From assembly GCF_943169845.1 (NCBI RefSeq), contig NZ_CALPBW010000001.1, forward strand, positions 62,001 through 126,000: a stretch of DNA of 64,000 nucleotides, in the 5' to 3' direction. The stretch's first letter is position 1; every line of letters starts with the position of its first letter. Positions 16,525 to 29,047 of the stretch are shown here, piece after piece. The notes under the pieces are model-generated. The model did not search any database. It was not told the origin of the DNA and was given only the letters and a program-made list of their open reading frames with translations. The position numbers were made by a program, and so were the translations under genes. This stretch comes from Peptoniphilus rachelemmaiella. Its GTDB lineage: Bacteria > Bacillota > Clostridia > Tissierellales > Peptoniphilaceae.

Positions 16525-17967
16525 TTAATAAGCCTTTGCGTAGTAGACCATGTGCTTGGCGGGTTTGCCGCAGTGGACACAGGTGTCTGACAGGTGTTCT
16601 TCTTCGAAGGGGATGCAGCGAATGGTGGCGGTGGTTTCTTCTTTGATTTGCGCCTCGCATTCTTCGTCGCCGCACCACATGCCTTTCAGGAAGGGATTGC
16701 CTGCGGCCATTTTTTCCTTGAAGTCGTCGTAGTCCGTGACGGAGAAGGTATTTTCTTCCATGCGTTTTTTCGCCGCTTCAAACATTTCTTTTTGAATGGT
16801 TTCAAGCATGTCGTCGATCGTATCCGCCAGGTTGTCCATGGGAACGAAGATTTTTTCGTTGGTGTCGCGGCGCACGAAGACCACTTGGTTCTTTTCGATG
16901 TCTTTCGGGCCGATTTCCACGCGTAGGGGCACGCCTTTTAATTCCCATTGGTTGAATTTCCAACCCGGGCTGTATTGTTCACGGTCGTCCAGTTCCACGG
17001 TGAAACGGTTCTTTAAGCTGTCGTAGAGATCTTGGGCCTTTTCTTTGACACCTTCTTTATGCATGGCGATGGGCACGATGACCACTTGGGTCGGCGCCAC
17101 GTGAGGCGGCATGACCATGCCTCGGTCGTCGCCGTGAACCATGATGAGGCCGCCGATTAAGCGGGTGGAAATGCCCCAGCTCGTGGTCCATGCCGTAGCG
17201 AGCTTGCCTTCTCTGTCTTGGAATTGAATGTCGAACATTTTCGCGAAGTTTTGGCCCAGGTTGTGGCTCGTTCCCGATTGCAGGGCCTTGCCGTCGTGCA
17301 TCATGGCCTCTAAGGTGTAGGTGGCATCGGCGCCGGCGAAGCGTTCCGATTCGCTCTTCTTCCCTAAGATGACGGGAATGGCCATTTCATCTTCGATGAC
17401 TTGGCGATAAATTTCGTGAATGCGCAGGGTTTCTTCCTGAGCGTCTTCGTAGGTTTCGTGGACCGTGTGGCCTTCTTGCCACAAGAATTCTACCGTGCGC
17501 AGGAAGGGGCGGGTGGTCTTTTCCCAGCGGAAGACGGAGCACCATTGGTTAATTAACACCGGCAGATCCCGATAGGTTTGCACCCATTTGGAATACATGG
17601 AGTTAATAATCGTCTCTGACGTGGGGCGTACGATTAAGCGTTCCGCCAGTTCTTCGTCGCCGCCGTGGGTAACCCACAACACTTCCGGGGCGAAGCCGTC
17701 GAAGTGTTCCACTTCTTTTTGCAGCAAATGTTCCGGAATCAGCATGGGGAAGTAGGCGTTTTTGTGGCCCGTGGCCTTGAAGCGCTTGTCCGCTTCTTCC
17801 TTAATTCGTTCCCACACGGCGAAACCGTAGGGGCGAATAATCATGCAGCCGCGAACCGGGGCGTAGTCTGCCATTTCCGCCTTTAAAACCACGTCGGTGT
17901 ACCACTGAGCGAAATCATCGTCGCGGGCTGTAATCTCTCTTACAAATTTTTCCTTGTCTTTAGCCAT
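16525..17967 (-). CDS. proS: Prolyl-tRNA synthetase, short (archaeal/eukaryotic-like) form
   Basis: 480 aa. This is the ProS type without the editing insertion found in the long bacterial form: class II catalytic core (motif 2 region FRWEKTTRPFLRTVEFLWQEGHT, residues ~150-172; motif 3 region around GISTRLIGGLIM), an anticodon-binding domain (~300-390) and a C-terminal zinc-type domain with Cys residues in MWCGDEEC and CVHCGKP. It charges tRNA-Pro in the cytosol. ATG 17967 follows AGGAGG. Expression is controlled by an upstream T-box leader and a near-perfect promoter. Confidence 0.97.
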   Translation of the reverse strand: MAKDKEKFVREITARDDDFAQWYTDVVLKAEMADYAPVRGCMIIRPYGFAVWERIKEEADKRFKATGHKNAYFPMLIPEHLLQKEVEHFDGFAPEVLWVTHGGDEELAERLIVRPTSETIINSMYSKWVQTYRDLPVLINQWCSVFRWEKTTRPFLRTVEFLWQEGHTVHETYEDAQEETLRIHEIYRQVIEDEMAIPVILGKKSESERFAGADATYTLEAMMHDGKALQSGTSHNLGQNFAKMFDIQFQDREGKLATAWTTSWGISTRLIGGLIMVHGDDRGMVMPPHVAPTQVVIVPIAMHKEGVKEKAQDLYDSLKNRFTVELDDREQYSPGWKFNQWELKGVPLRVEIGPKDIEKNQVVFVRRDTNEKIFVPMDNLADTIDDMLETIQKEMFEAAKKRMEENTFSVTDYDDFKEKMAAGNPFLKGMWCGDEECEAQIKEETTATIRCIPFEEEHLSDTCVHCGKPAKHMVYYAKAY

Positions 17968-17985
17968 TTTATCCTCCTAGACTAT

Positions 17986-18201
17986 AAAAAAACCACGGTT
18001 TCTCAGGGACGAAAAACCGTGGTACCACCCAAATTCAATACCCTCATCGGGTATCCTCCATGTCGTAACGGGACAAGCGGTCCGTTTTGCGGACAACTCC
18101 GGAGCGGGATTCCGCGGGCGGCCATCGTCGAATCTTGCAATCGATGAATTCGACTCCCTGAGATTTAGCCACGCGTACTTTTCTCCATCGAAGTTTTTAA
18201 T
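17986..18201 (-). ncRNA. T-box riboswitch leader of proS
   Basis: Reading the minus strand from the predicted start near 18201: an upper stem-I region with CAGGGAG followed by a GTCGAAT/ATTCGAC hairpin, then the conserved T-box GGGTGGTACCACGG (about 18017-18030), then a terminator hairpin (17993-18022) with seven T (17986-17992). The T-box core overlaps the 5' arm of the terminator, as expected for the antiterminator alternative. Such leaders let uncharged tRNA, here expected to be tRNA-Pro, promote readthrough. I could not place the specifier codon with certainty. Confidence 0.92.
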
Positions 18202-18207
18202 ACATCC

Positions 18208-18235
18208 ATTATACAGGGACGAGGGGTCTTGTCAA
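18208..18235 (-). promoter_or_regulatory. Near-consensus promoter of proS
   Basis: On the minus strand TTGACA (18230-18235), a 16-base spacer and TATAAT (18208-18213). Both hexamers are perfect. Transcription would start near 18201, giving the T-box leader. Confidence 0.9.
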
Positions 18236-18284
18236 GTGAAGGGGCGTCGATTTCATATTTTTTCCCGGGCCCCTCTATCGGTTC

Positions 18285-18313
18285 TTGACATTGAAAATTC
18301 CTTTTACTATTAT
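18285..18313 (+). promoter_or_regulatory. Promoter of the glnN operon
   Basis: TTGACA (18285-18290), a 17-base spacer, TATTAT (18308-18313). It leaves a leader of about 85 bases before glnN. Confidence 0.85.
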
Positions 18314-18358
18314 AAAAGAAAACACCCCTTGCGCCGCGAGGGTCATAGGTTTTTTTAT

Positions 18359-18389
18359 ATTGGTTATCTTTCGAGAGAACCAATTTTTT
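18359..18389 (+). promoter_or_regulatory. Terminator-like hairpin in the glnN leader (candidate attenuator)
   Basis: ATTGGTT (18359-18365) pairs with AACCAAT (18378-18384) and is followed by a T-run ending just before the ribosome binding site. A first hairpin (CCCTTG/CGAGGG) lies at ~18325-18342. A terminator between promoter and start suggests attenuation. In clostridia some glutamine synthetase genes are controlled by ANTAR-type antiterminators, but I do not see clear ANTAR hexaloops here. Confidence 0.55.
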
Positions 18390-18406
18390 CTATTTTAGGA
18401 GGGAAT

Positions 18407-22591
<4,185 letters not shown>

Positions 22592-22592
<1 letters not shown>

Positions 22593-22624
22593 AAAAACAG
22601 GGATCTCAAGACCCCTGTTTTTTC
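22592..22624. terminator. Bidirectional terminator between the NUDIX and XRE-cupin genes
   Basis: Stem AAACAGGG (22595-22602) with CCCCTGTTT (22612-22620), with A-rich and T-rich flanks for both directions. It overlaps the last codons of the minus-strand XRE-cupin gene. Confidence 0.85.
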
Positions 22625-23181
22625 AAATTCGAAGGCGGTAAAAACACCCACATAGACAGACACGGCTCCCGGTGTTCATTAAAAAGCGCATACCGGGCAC
22701 TGCGGTCGAAGGCAATGCTGTCTCCCGCCTCGATGGGATAGAGCACATCGTCCACCATCACCGTGAGGCGGCCCGCCGTAATAAAGCCGAAGGCTTCCCC
22801 CTCATCGTCGGTGGTAGGAAGCACATCCTTCCTGTCCGTGGTTTCAAAGCGCATCTCCACCACCTCGTAGTGGCGCCGGCCTTCAGGCGACAAAAGGCGC
22901 ACCCTGCGGTCCGCGGCACCGTCGTCCAACATCATGTGGTCGCCGCTGTGAATAATCGTGGGCTTCTTCTTCGAAGGTACATCCTCGAAAAATTCCCCCA
23001 TGGTCGTATGTAAAGCATCCACAATGCGCAACATGGCATTCACCGAAGGCGAAACCAAATCCCGCTCGATTTGACTGATCAGCCCCGTGGACAAATTGGC
23101 CGCCTCCGCCAAATCCTTAATACTCATGCCCAAAGCCTTGCGCATGGTTCGAATTTTTTGTCCCGAAAACTTTCCGGACAT
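22606..23181 (-). CDS. XRE-family regulator with C-terminal cupin domain
   Basis: 191 aa from ATG 23181, which has AGGGGGTG just upstream; a longer frame runs upstream but lacks a credible start. Residues ~8-65 are a helix-turn-helix of the XRE type (SIKDLAEAANLSTGLISQIER is the HTH). Residues ~105-180 are a cupin_2 sensor domain with GEAFGFITAGRLTVMVDD and AGDSIAFD. This layout is that of PuuR/SutR-type regulators that bind small ligands. It is transcribed away from guaA. A dyad in its promoter region may be its own operator. Confidence 0.9.
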   Translation of the reverse strand: MSGKFSGQKIRTMRKALGMSIKDLAEAANLSTGLISQIERDLVSPSVNAMLRIVDALHTTMGEFFEDVPSKKKPTIIHSGDHMMLDDGAADRRVRLLSPEGRRHYEVVEMRFETTDRKDVLPTTDDEGEAFGFITAGRLTVMVDDVLYPIEAGDSIAFDRSARYALFNEHREPCLSMWVFLPPSNLKKQGS

Positions 23182-23211
23182 ACAACACCCCCTGCATTTA
23201 ATGTAAAAATA

Positions 23212-23229
23212 TATACTGAACATAGTATA
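23212..23229. promoter_or_regulatory. Dyad upstream of the XRE-cupin gene, candidate operator
   Basis: TATACT (23212-23217), six bases, AGTATA (23224-23229): a perfect 18-bp dyad about 30 bases upstream of the regulator start and overlapping its likely -10. XRE regulators commonly bind such sites to control themselves. Confidence 0.45.
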
Positions 23230-23294
23230 CCATACATTCTTCGAAAAATTGAAAAAACAATGCGGCCGCGCGGGAAAAAGACCGGCGCCGAATA

Positions 23295-23303
23295 TGCTAT
23301 AAT
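23295..23303 (+). promoter_or_regulatory. Extended -10 promoter of guaA
   Basis: TATAAT at 23298-23303 preceded by TGC. No good -35. The start codon is 23 bases further on, so the leader is short. Confidence 0.55.
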
Positions 23304-23326
23304 AAAAGCCGAAAAGGAGGTTTTCC

Positions 23327-24859
23327 ATGGAAAGAGAAAAAATACTGGTCATCGACTTCGGTGGTCAATACAATCAACTGATTACACGGCGCGTGCGGGA
23401 AAAAAACGTCTACGCCGAAGTCGTGCCCTACAAAAAAGCCCTGGAGGCCATTAAAAAAGAAAAGCCCATCGGCCTCATCTTCACAGGCGGGCCCAACAGC
23501 GTGTACGACGACAAAAGCCCCGACATCGATCCCGAAATACTGAACATGGGCCTGCCCATCTTAGGCATCTGCTACGGCATGCAACTCATCGCCAAAAACA
23601 TGGGCGGTACCGTCACCAAATCCGACAAGCGAGAATTCGGCAAGACCAAAACCATGGTCGATCCCGCCTCGAAACTCTTCGACGGCCTGGATGTGGAACA
23701 AAGCACCTGGATGAGCCATATCGACTACGTCAAAGAACTCCCCGAAGGCTTCCGCACCGTGGCATCCACCGACAGCTGCCCCGTGGCCGCCATGGAAAAC
23801 AAAGAGAAAAACATCTACGCCATTCAATTCCACGGCGAAGTCAATCACACAGAACACGGTCACGAAATCATCGACAACTTCCTGAAAAAAGTATGTCACG
23901 CCAAAGGCGACTGGAACATGGACGACTTCGCAATCGAAGCCAAGCGCGCCATCCAAGAAAAAGTCGGCGACAAAAAAGTCCTCCTCGCCCTCTCAGGCGG
24001 CGTCGATTCCTCCGTGTGCGCCAAACTCCTCGTCGATGCCATCGGCGAAAACCTCATCTGCATCTTCGTCGACCACGGCCTCATGCGCAAAAACGAAGGC
24101 GACGAAGTGGAAGAAGCCTTTAAAGACACCGGCATGCACTTCATTCGCGTCGATGCCAAAGACCGCTTCTTAAAGCGCCTAAAAGGCGTCACCGACCCCG
24201 AACAAAAACGAAAAATCATCGGTGAAGAATTCATCCGCGTCTTCGAAGACGAAGGCAGAAAAATCGGCGCCGTCGACTTCCTGGCCCAAGGCACCATCTA
24301 CCCCGACATCATTGAAAGCGGGGCGGGAGACGCCGCCGTCATCAAAAGCCACCACAACGTCGGCGGTCTGCCCGCCGTCGTCGACTTCAAAGACCTCATC
24401 GAGCCCTTAAGAGACCTCTTTAAAGACGAAGTCAGAAAACTGGGCGAAGCCATCGGCCTCGATCCCAAACTCGTCTGGCGCCAACCCTTCCCCGGACCCG
24501 GCCTCGCTATCCGCGTCATGGGCGAAATCACCGAAGAAAAACTCGACATTCTAAGAGATGCCGACTACATCTTCCGCGACGAAATCGCCAAAGCCGGCAT
24601 GGACCACGACATCAACCAATACTTCGCCGTCCTTACCAACAACAGGAGCGTCGGCGTCATGGGCGACTTCAGAACCTACGACTACACCCTGGCACTTAGA
24701 GCCGTCACCACCACCGACTTCATGACCGCCGATTGGGCCCGCATCCCCTACGACGTGCTGGACAAAGTCAGCGTGAGGATTGTTAACGAAGTGGAGCACA
24801 TTAACCGAATTGTGTACGATATTACATCGAAACCCCCGGCTACGATTGAATGGGAGTAA
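23327..24859 (+). CDS. guaA: GMP synthase (glutamine-hydrolysing)
   Basis: 510 aa, normal length. Residues ~1-195 are the glutaminase domain with nucleophile Cys82 in GICYGMQ and catalytic His in QFHGEV. Residues ~205-390 are the ATP pyrophosphatase domain with the P-loop [11 protein letters not shown] at about 219-229. The C-terminal dimerisation domain ends with the family-typical KPPATIEWE. It converts XMP to GMP. The ribosome binding site AAAAGGAGG is optimal. It is monocistronic, followed by a strong terminator and then the AT-rich defence island. Confidence 0.98.
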   Translation: MEREKILVIDFGGQYNQLITRRVREKNVYAEVVPYKKALEAIKKEKPIGLIFTGGPNSVYDDKSPDIDPEILNMGLPILGICYGMQLIAKNMGGTVTKSDKREFGKTKTMVDPASKLFDGLDVEQSTWMSHIDYVKELPEGFRTVASTDSCPVAAMENKEKNIYAIQFHGEVNHTEHGHEIIDNFLKKVCHAKGDWNMDDFAIEAKRAIQEKVGDKKVLLALSGGVDSSVCAKLLVDAIGENLICIFVDHGLMRKNEGDEVEEAFKDTGMHFIRVDAKDRFLKRLKGVTDPEQKRKIIGEEFIRVFEDEGRKIGAVDFLAQGTIYPDIIESGAGDAAVIKSHHNVGGLPAVVDFKDLIEPLRDLFKDEVRKLGEAIGLDPKLVWRQPFPGPGLAIRVMGEITEEKLDILRDADYIFRDEIAKAGMDHDINQYFAVLTNNRSVGVMGDFRTYDYTLALRAVTTTDFMTADWARIPYDVLDKVSVRIVNEVEHINRIVYDITSKPPATIEWE

Positions 24860-24893
24860 ATTTTTGGTGAAAATGGCGAACTAGACTCGTTTC

Positions 24894-24944
24894 AAAAAGC
24901 CCGCGCTGCGGCGTACCTGTGTACGCCTCACTGTGGGCTTTTTT
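24894..24944 (+). terminator. guaA terminator
   Basis: A long hairpin: outer stem AAGCCC/GGGCTT and inner stem GGCGTAC/GTACGCC around CTGT, followed by TTTTTT. Confidence 0.85.
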
Positions 24945-25139
24945 GCACTTCGTCTATTTCATCTATTTTTCCTCAAAAATTAATGTTTAGTCGTGGAGCG
25001 GGAACAATTTTAAGTAAAATTTGAAAAACGATAAGCTATAAAGAGAATGAAAAATGGCTACTGGTACTCAAATGGTACCGGAAGTAAAAAAGAATACACG
25101 AAATAATCGTTCCAAATGGTTTGCATTTGGACAAAATCA

Positions 25140-25170
25140 GACCGTAGTGAGCTGCTACGGTCTTTCTTTT
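25140..25170 (+). terminator. Terminator-like hairpin at the island border
   Basis: Stem GACCGTAG/CTACGGTC (25140-25147 with 25155-25162), followed by TTTCTTTT. It has no intact gene in front of it, in keeping with a decayed upstream gene. Confidence 0.65.
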
Positions 25171-25291
25171 GCTTAGATTTATAATCTAAGTCGAATAAAG
25201 ATGAAATCTTAGACCTGTAAGAAGTTTTAGGCTATGTTATAATAGGGATAGATTAAATTTCGATTCAGGAGATTTAAAAGGAGAGGAATTT

Positions 25292-25507
25292 ATGCAGAAT
25301 TTTGGAAAGATTATTTTTAAAATAGACAAAGTTTTAGAAGCGAAAAATATCAGCAAAAATAAATTAGAAAAAGAGGCAAATCTTCAAAGGACGCAACTTA
25401 ATTCTTATTGCAATAATAAGGTTAAAAGGATAGATTTAGAAACCATTGCAAAGATTTGTTATGTTCTAGAATGCGATGTTAAAGATATAGTGGAATACAG
25501 TAGGTGA
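25292..25507 (+). CDS. Small XRE-type helix-turn-helix protein, probable R-M controller
   Basis: 71 aa, almost entirely one helix-turn-helix domain (KNISKNKLEKEANLQRTQLNSY as the HTH, then DLETIAKICYVLECDVKDI). Small proteins of this kind directly in front of restriction-modification genes act as controller proteins that time methyltransferase and endonuclease expression. Start ATG 25292 follows AAAAGGAGAGG. The stop codon lies three bases before the methyltransferase start, so the genes are one transcript. AT-rich codon use is shared with the genes that follow. Confidence 0.85.
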   Translation: MQNFGKIIFKIDKVLEAKNISKNKLEKEANLQRTQLNSYCNNKVKRIDLETIAKICYVLECDVKDIVEYSR

Positions 25508-25510
25508 TTG

Positions 25511-26557
25511 ATGATGTATAAATCCATAGACCTATTTGCAGGAATAGGAGGAATTAGACTTGGCTTTGAGCAAGCCTTTGGTGAGGAGATCAATACTGTC
25601 TTCGTATCCGAATGGGATAAAAAAGCGCAGGAAACCTATTTAGCAAATTTCGGAGATAAAATAAATATTTTTGGAGATATTACAAAAATCAATGAAATAG
25701 ATATACCCAGTCACGATATTCTTCTTGCAGGATTTCCGTGCCAAGCATTTTCATTAGCAGGTCAAAAAAAGGGATTTGAAGATACTAGAGGTACTTTATT
25801 TTTCGATGTAGCTAGAATAGTAAAATTGCATAAACCAAAAGTTGTTTTTTGCGAAAATGTTAAAAACCTAGTTAATCATGACAAGGGTAAAACATTTAAG
25901 ATAATTAAAAAAACGTTGAATGAACTTGGTTATAGGGTTTTTCACAAAGTTCTTAATAGTAAAGATTTTGGAGTACCACAAAATAGAGAAAGAATATATA
26001 TAGTTGCATTTAGAGAAGATATTTCACCCAATAGCTTTATATTCCCAGACAAAATCGATGATACGAAGGTCATTGCCGACATAATGGAAGAAAAAGAGAC
26101 ATCTCCCAAATATTATTTATCTGATGTATATCTTGATTCTTTAAGAAGACATAAGCAAAGGCACCAAGATAAGGGAAACGGTTTTGGTTATGAAATAAGA
26201 GATGTCAATTCTGTTGCCGGAGCCATCGTGTGTGGAGGCATGGGAAGAGAAAGAAATCTAATCATAGATAAAAGGTTAACTGATTTCACGCCTGTAACTC
26301 ATATAAAAGGAAAGATAAACAGAGAATATATACGAAAAATGACACCAAGAGAGTGGGCAAGATTACAAGGATTTCCAGATAAATTTAAACTGGTTGTTGC
26401 CGATACTCACTTATATAAGCAATTCGGAAATTCTGTAACGGTTCCAGTTATTAAAGCGATTGCAGAAAAAATTAAAAACCAGCTGGAGGGTGTTATAATT
26501 GATGATCTCGCTCAAGAGAATGAGTATTATGAACAATTAGAGTTTGCGTGGAGGTAA
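25511..26557 (+). CDS. DNA (cytosine-5) methyltransferase, HpaII-type system
   Basis: 348 aa from ATG 25511; TTG 25508 and ATG 25514 are alternatives. All main C5-methyltransferase motifs are visible: motif I DLFAGIGGIRLGFEQAFG (AdoMet binding), motif IV GFPCQAFSLAGQ with catalytic Cys77, motif VI ENVKNL, motif VIII FGVPQNRERIYIVAF, motif X near QFGNSVTVPVI. It methylates C5 of a cytosine in double-stranded DNA. Because the next gene is an HpaII-family endonuclease, the expected target is CCGG (inner C in the prototype). It protects host DNA. Confidence 0.93.
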   Translation: MMYKSIDLFAGIGGIRLGFEQAFGEEINTVFVSEWDKKAQETYLANFGDKINIFGDITKINEIDIPSHDILLAGFPCQAFSLAGQKKGFEDTRGTLFFDVARIVKLHKPKVVFCENVKNLVNHDKGKTFKIIKKTLNELGYRVFHKVLNSKDFGVPQNRERIYIVAFREDISPNSFIFPDKIDDTKVIADIMEEKETSPKYYLSDVYLDSLRRHKQRHQDKGNGFGYEIRDVNSVAGAIVCGGMGRERNLIIDKRLTDFTPVTHIKGKINREYIRKMTPREWARLQGFPDKFKLVVADTHLYKQFGNSVTVPVIKAIAEKIKNQLEGVIIDDLAQENEYYEQLEFAWR

Positions 26558-26560
26558 AAA

Positions 26561-27646
26561 GTGATAAGAGGGAACAAGGGTGAATGGTCCGAAATATATG
26601 TTTTGTTAAGACTCTTAGCTGACGGAAAGATATATGCAGCCGACAGTGAATTGAATAAATTGGAGAATGTGTACTTTCCTATCATTAAGATAATAAGAGA
26701 AGAGAACAAAGGTGAAATCAAGGAGTATGCTACAGGAGAGATCATATCCATATACATTAACGGTTCAAAAGTGAAAGAATTATCTGCGACCGAGTTTGAA
26801 ACGCAGTCCGAACTTCTGTTAAATGAAATTAATTCTAAAACTTCGAAAGGAGCATTTTCTGTAGAAAAAACGCAGAATTTTATGGATAAAATTTTGTGCT
26901 ATAAGTTGTCGGCACCTGCAACGGACAAAAGCGACATTACAATAAAAATAATCGATATAAATACCGGTTACAGCCCTACGGTAGGGTTTTCCATAAAATC
27001 GGAATTGGGCTCCTCTCCTACTCTGTTAAATGCTGGAAAAACCACAAACTTTATTTATAAAATCATCCACAGTTATCCCGACTTGGTTCGAGAAGCAAAT
27101 GAAATATATATCGTATCGGCGGGTAAAAATCACACGGATGTTAGAGGACGTATCAATAAAATCATTGATGAAAACGGGCGATTGAAATATTGGAAAATGA
27201 ATAATCGGACTTTTAGCGATAATTTGGTATTGATTGACAGCAATATGGATAAAATTATTGCCGAAACTCTTTTATATTTCTATAGGGACGGGATCAGCAA
27301 TTGCGATGAAATGGTTGAAAAACTTGAACAGGTAAATCCTATGAACTACGGAAATGTTAATGCTTATAGGTATAAGTTCAAGAAGTTCCTGACCGCCGTA
27401 GCATTGGGAATGAAACCTGCTACGGTTTGGGACGGTGTGGATGAAGCAACTGGAGGGTATATTGTCGTAACGAAAGAAGGTAATATTCTTGCATATCATA
27501 TATACAACAGAAATTACTTTGAAGAATATCTATTGAAGAACACAAGATATGAAACGGCATCCACTTCAAGGCATGGTTTTGGAGAAATATACAGCGAGAA
27601 CGGGGAAGATTTTATTAACTTAAATTTGCAAGTGAGATTCAGATAA
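26561..27646 (+). CDS. HpaII-family type II restriction endonuclease
   Basis: 361 aa, close to the 358 aa of R.HpaII. The N-terminus (GNKGEWSEIYVLLRLLADGK) and the middle (YSPTVGFSIKSELGSSPTLLNAGKTTNF) fit the HpaII endonuclease family (PF09561); the latter resembles a PD-(D/E)XK-type core with SIKSELGS holding the E/K pair. The prototype cuts C^CGG. The start is GTG 26561, three bases after the methyltransferase stop, with GGAGG just upstream. It forms a complete R-M unit with the controller and methyltransferase and overlaps the vsr start by one base. Confidence 0.88.
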   Translation: MIRGNKGEWSEIYVLLRLLADGKIYAADSELNKLENVYFPIIKIIREENKGEIKEYATGEIISIYINGSKVKELSATEFETQSELLLNEINSKTSKGAFSVEKTQNFMDKILCYKLSAPATDKSDITIKIIDINTGYSPTVGFSIKSELGSSPTLLNAGKTTNFIYKIIHSYPDLVREANEIYIVSAGKNHTDVRGRINKIIDENGRLKYWKMNNRTFSDNLVLIDSNMDKIIAETLLYFYRDGISNCDEMVEKLEQVNPMNYGNVNAYRYKFKKFLTAVALGMKPATVWDGVDEATGGYIVVTKEGNILAYHIYNRNYFEEYLLKNTRYETASTSRHGFGEIYSENGEDFINLNLQVRFR

Positions 27647-28089
27647 TGAAGAAAAAGAAGCCTATGACCAGAAGTCAAAATATGGCAAGAGTGAAAAGTA
27701 AAAATACAAAACCGGAACTTTTCCTGAGAAAACTTCTGTGGCATAAGGGGTTCAGATATAGATTAAACTATAAGGAGTTGCCCGGAAGTCCTGATTTATA
27801 TATTCCCAAATACAGAGTTGCTATTTTTGTAAACGGTTGCTTTTGGCATATGCATGAAAATTGTAGGTATTCATCCATTCCTAAAAACAATCACGATTTT
27901 TGGAAAAACAAACTTGAAGGAAATGTTGAAAGAGATAAGCAAAACTACAGCAAACTTGAAAACATGGGCATTAAAGTAATCGTTGTTTGGGGGTGTGAAA
28001 TTAAACAGATGATGAAAGACAAGGAATTAGTACAAAGGAGACTGGATAACTTAGTTCATGAGATTATACGCATTGTTGAAAAAGAATGA
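27646..28089 (+). CDS. vsr: Very short patch repair endonuclease (Vsr)
   Basis: 147 aa, usual length. Vsr nicks DNA 5' of the T in T:G mismatches that arise when 5-methylcytosine deaminates. Family signatures are MARVKSKNTKPELFLRKLL at the N-terminus, the metal-binding Asp in LPGSPDLYIPKYR, and the zinc/His region VNGCFWHMHENC. Its start ATG overlaps the stop of the endonuclease gene (TAATG). Linkage to a C5 methyltransferase is typical, since Vsr limits the mutations the methyltransferase causes. Confidence 0.95.
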   Translation: MKKKKPMTRSQNMARVKSKNTKPELFLRKLLWHKGFRYRLNYKELPGSPDLYIPKYRVAIFVNGCFWHMHENCRYSSIPKNNHDFWKNKLEGNVERDKQNYSKLENMGIKVIVVWGCEIKQMMKDKELVQRRLDNLVHEIIRIVEKE

Positions 28090-28138
28090 AATGTCAAAAC
28101 TGTTGAGCATAATATTGATATAATTTAAGGAGGAAGTT

Positions 28139-29047
28139 ATGGATATAAATAGTTTAAGAACTAAGCTGCAAGAAAATGATTTAGAATTCAATCTATTCTT
28201 TACTAGAAAATTAAGAAATGGAAACTATGTGAGCTTTTCGCCTAACATTGATGCACAAATCTATGACGATTTAATTAGTTTAATAATAGTTTACATTGAT
28301 AAATTTGCAGAGAAGTTGAGTGTAGATTATAATCCAACAGGGTACAGAGATGAGACTATAGAAAGTTGTAAAACATCCTATATAAATGATTATTGTAGGG
28401 TTTTAGAAAGTTTTAATAATTCAGATCATGTTGAAACAGAAATAGATCCTGACAATTATAGTTTTTATACTTTTGAGATAACTAAAAATGATGATCAATT
28501 TCCCAATATAAAAATATTTAGAAGAGTAACCAAATTTAAGAAGTTGCATTCAAGAGGGATTATTGCAAGATTTAATGGAAATACCTTAAATAAAATTGAA
28601 AGTAAATTAATTGGAATAGATGGAGAAGTAGATTTTATAGCTGTTAATGATGATATACTAATATTATCTCATTATTCATTAGAGAGAATTTTTAATTTAG
28701 ACGATCAATTTAGAGATACAGCATCAGATTTTTTAAATCAAGAGGGATTAAGTGATGGCATAACTAACTTTGAAAGTTTTTATGAAGATTGTTTAAATGA
28801 TGGGCGTTATAGAAAAACTCTTACAAAAATGACCAGTGAAAACATAAATATTAATAAAACATATGAAAATTATGAAAATATAAAGAAAACTATAGATATG
28901 TTTAATTTAGAGATAAATTATAACGAAGAGCCTTCATTTTCAATAGTGTATGAAGATAAAACTCAGATAATGGATATTTTAAGAATATTGAGAGATTCAT
29001 ATTATAGAAGTATCATTAATGAGCAAATAGGGGTAGATGATAAATAA
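28139..29047 (+). CDS. kwaB: KwaB-like Kiwa anti-phage protein (DUF4868)
   Basis: 302 aa, soluble, AT-rich codons. The middle and C-terminal parts (EVDFIAVNDDILILSHYSLERIFNLDDQF, residues ~160-188) have the pattern of the DUF4868 family, to which KwaB of the Kiwa defence system belongs. KwaB works with the membrane protein KwaA; published work describes a membrane-associated complex that senses infection and acts on phage DNA. The ribosome binding site AAGGAGG supports ATG 28139. It lies 49 bases after vsr and overlaps the next gene, a small membrane protein, by 11 bases. The family call is made from pattern memory without a search. Confidence 0.68.
   Translation: MDINSLRTKLQENDLEFNLFFTRKLRNGNYVSFSPNIDAQIYDDLISLIIVYIDKFAEKLSVDYNPTGYRDETIESCKTSYINDYCRVLESFNNSDHVETEIDPDNYSFYTFEITKNDDQFPNIKIFRRVTKFKKLHSRGIIARFNGNTLNKIESKLIGIDGEVDFIAVNDDILILSHYSLERIFNLDDQFRDTASDFLNQEGLSDGITNFESFYEDCLNDGRYRKTLTKMTSENININKTYENYENIKKTIDMFNLEINYNEEPSFSIVYEDKTQIMDILRILRDSYYRSIINEQIGVDDK

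Larger units (their letters stand above)
24860..25291. other. Intergenic border between guaA and the defence island, with gene remnant
   Basis: Holds the guaA terminator and a second terminator, and a change from GC-rich to AT-rich sequence near 24950. Around 25048-25104 one frame reads KNGYWYSNGTGSKKEYTK before TAA, without a start. An overlapping frame from ATG 25054 is open for 40 codons. Both look like debris of a lost gene. A likely promoter for the restriction-modification genes lies near 25235-25250 (TATAATAGGG). Confidence 0.4.

Noticed and set aside
18236..18406. 57-residue N-terminal extension of glutamine synthetase
   Set aside because: The extension runs through the promoter and leader hairpin; ATG 18407 has a good ribosome binding site and matches the family start.
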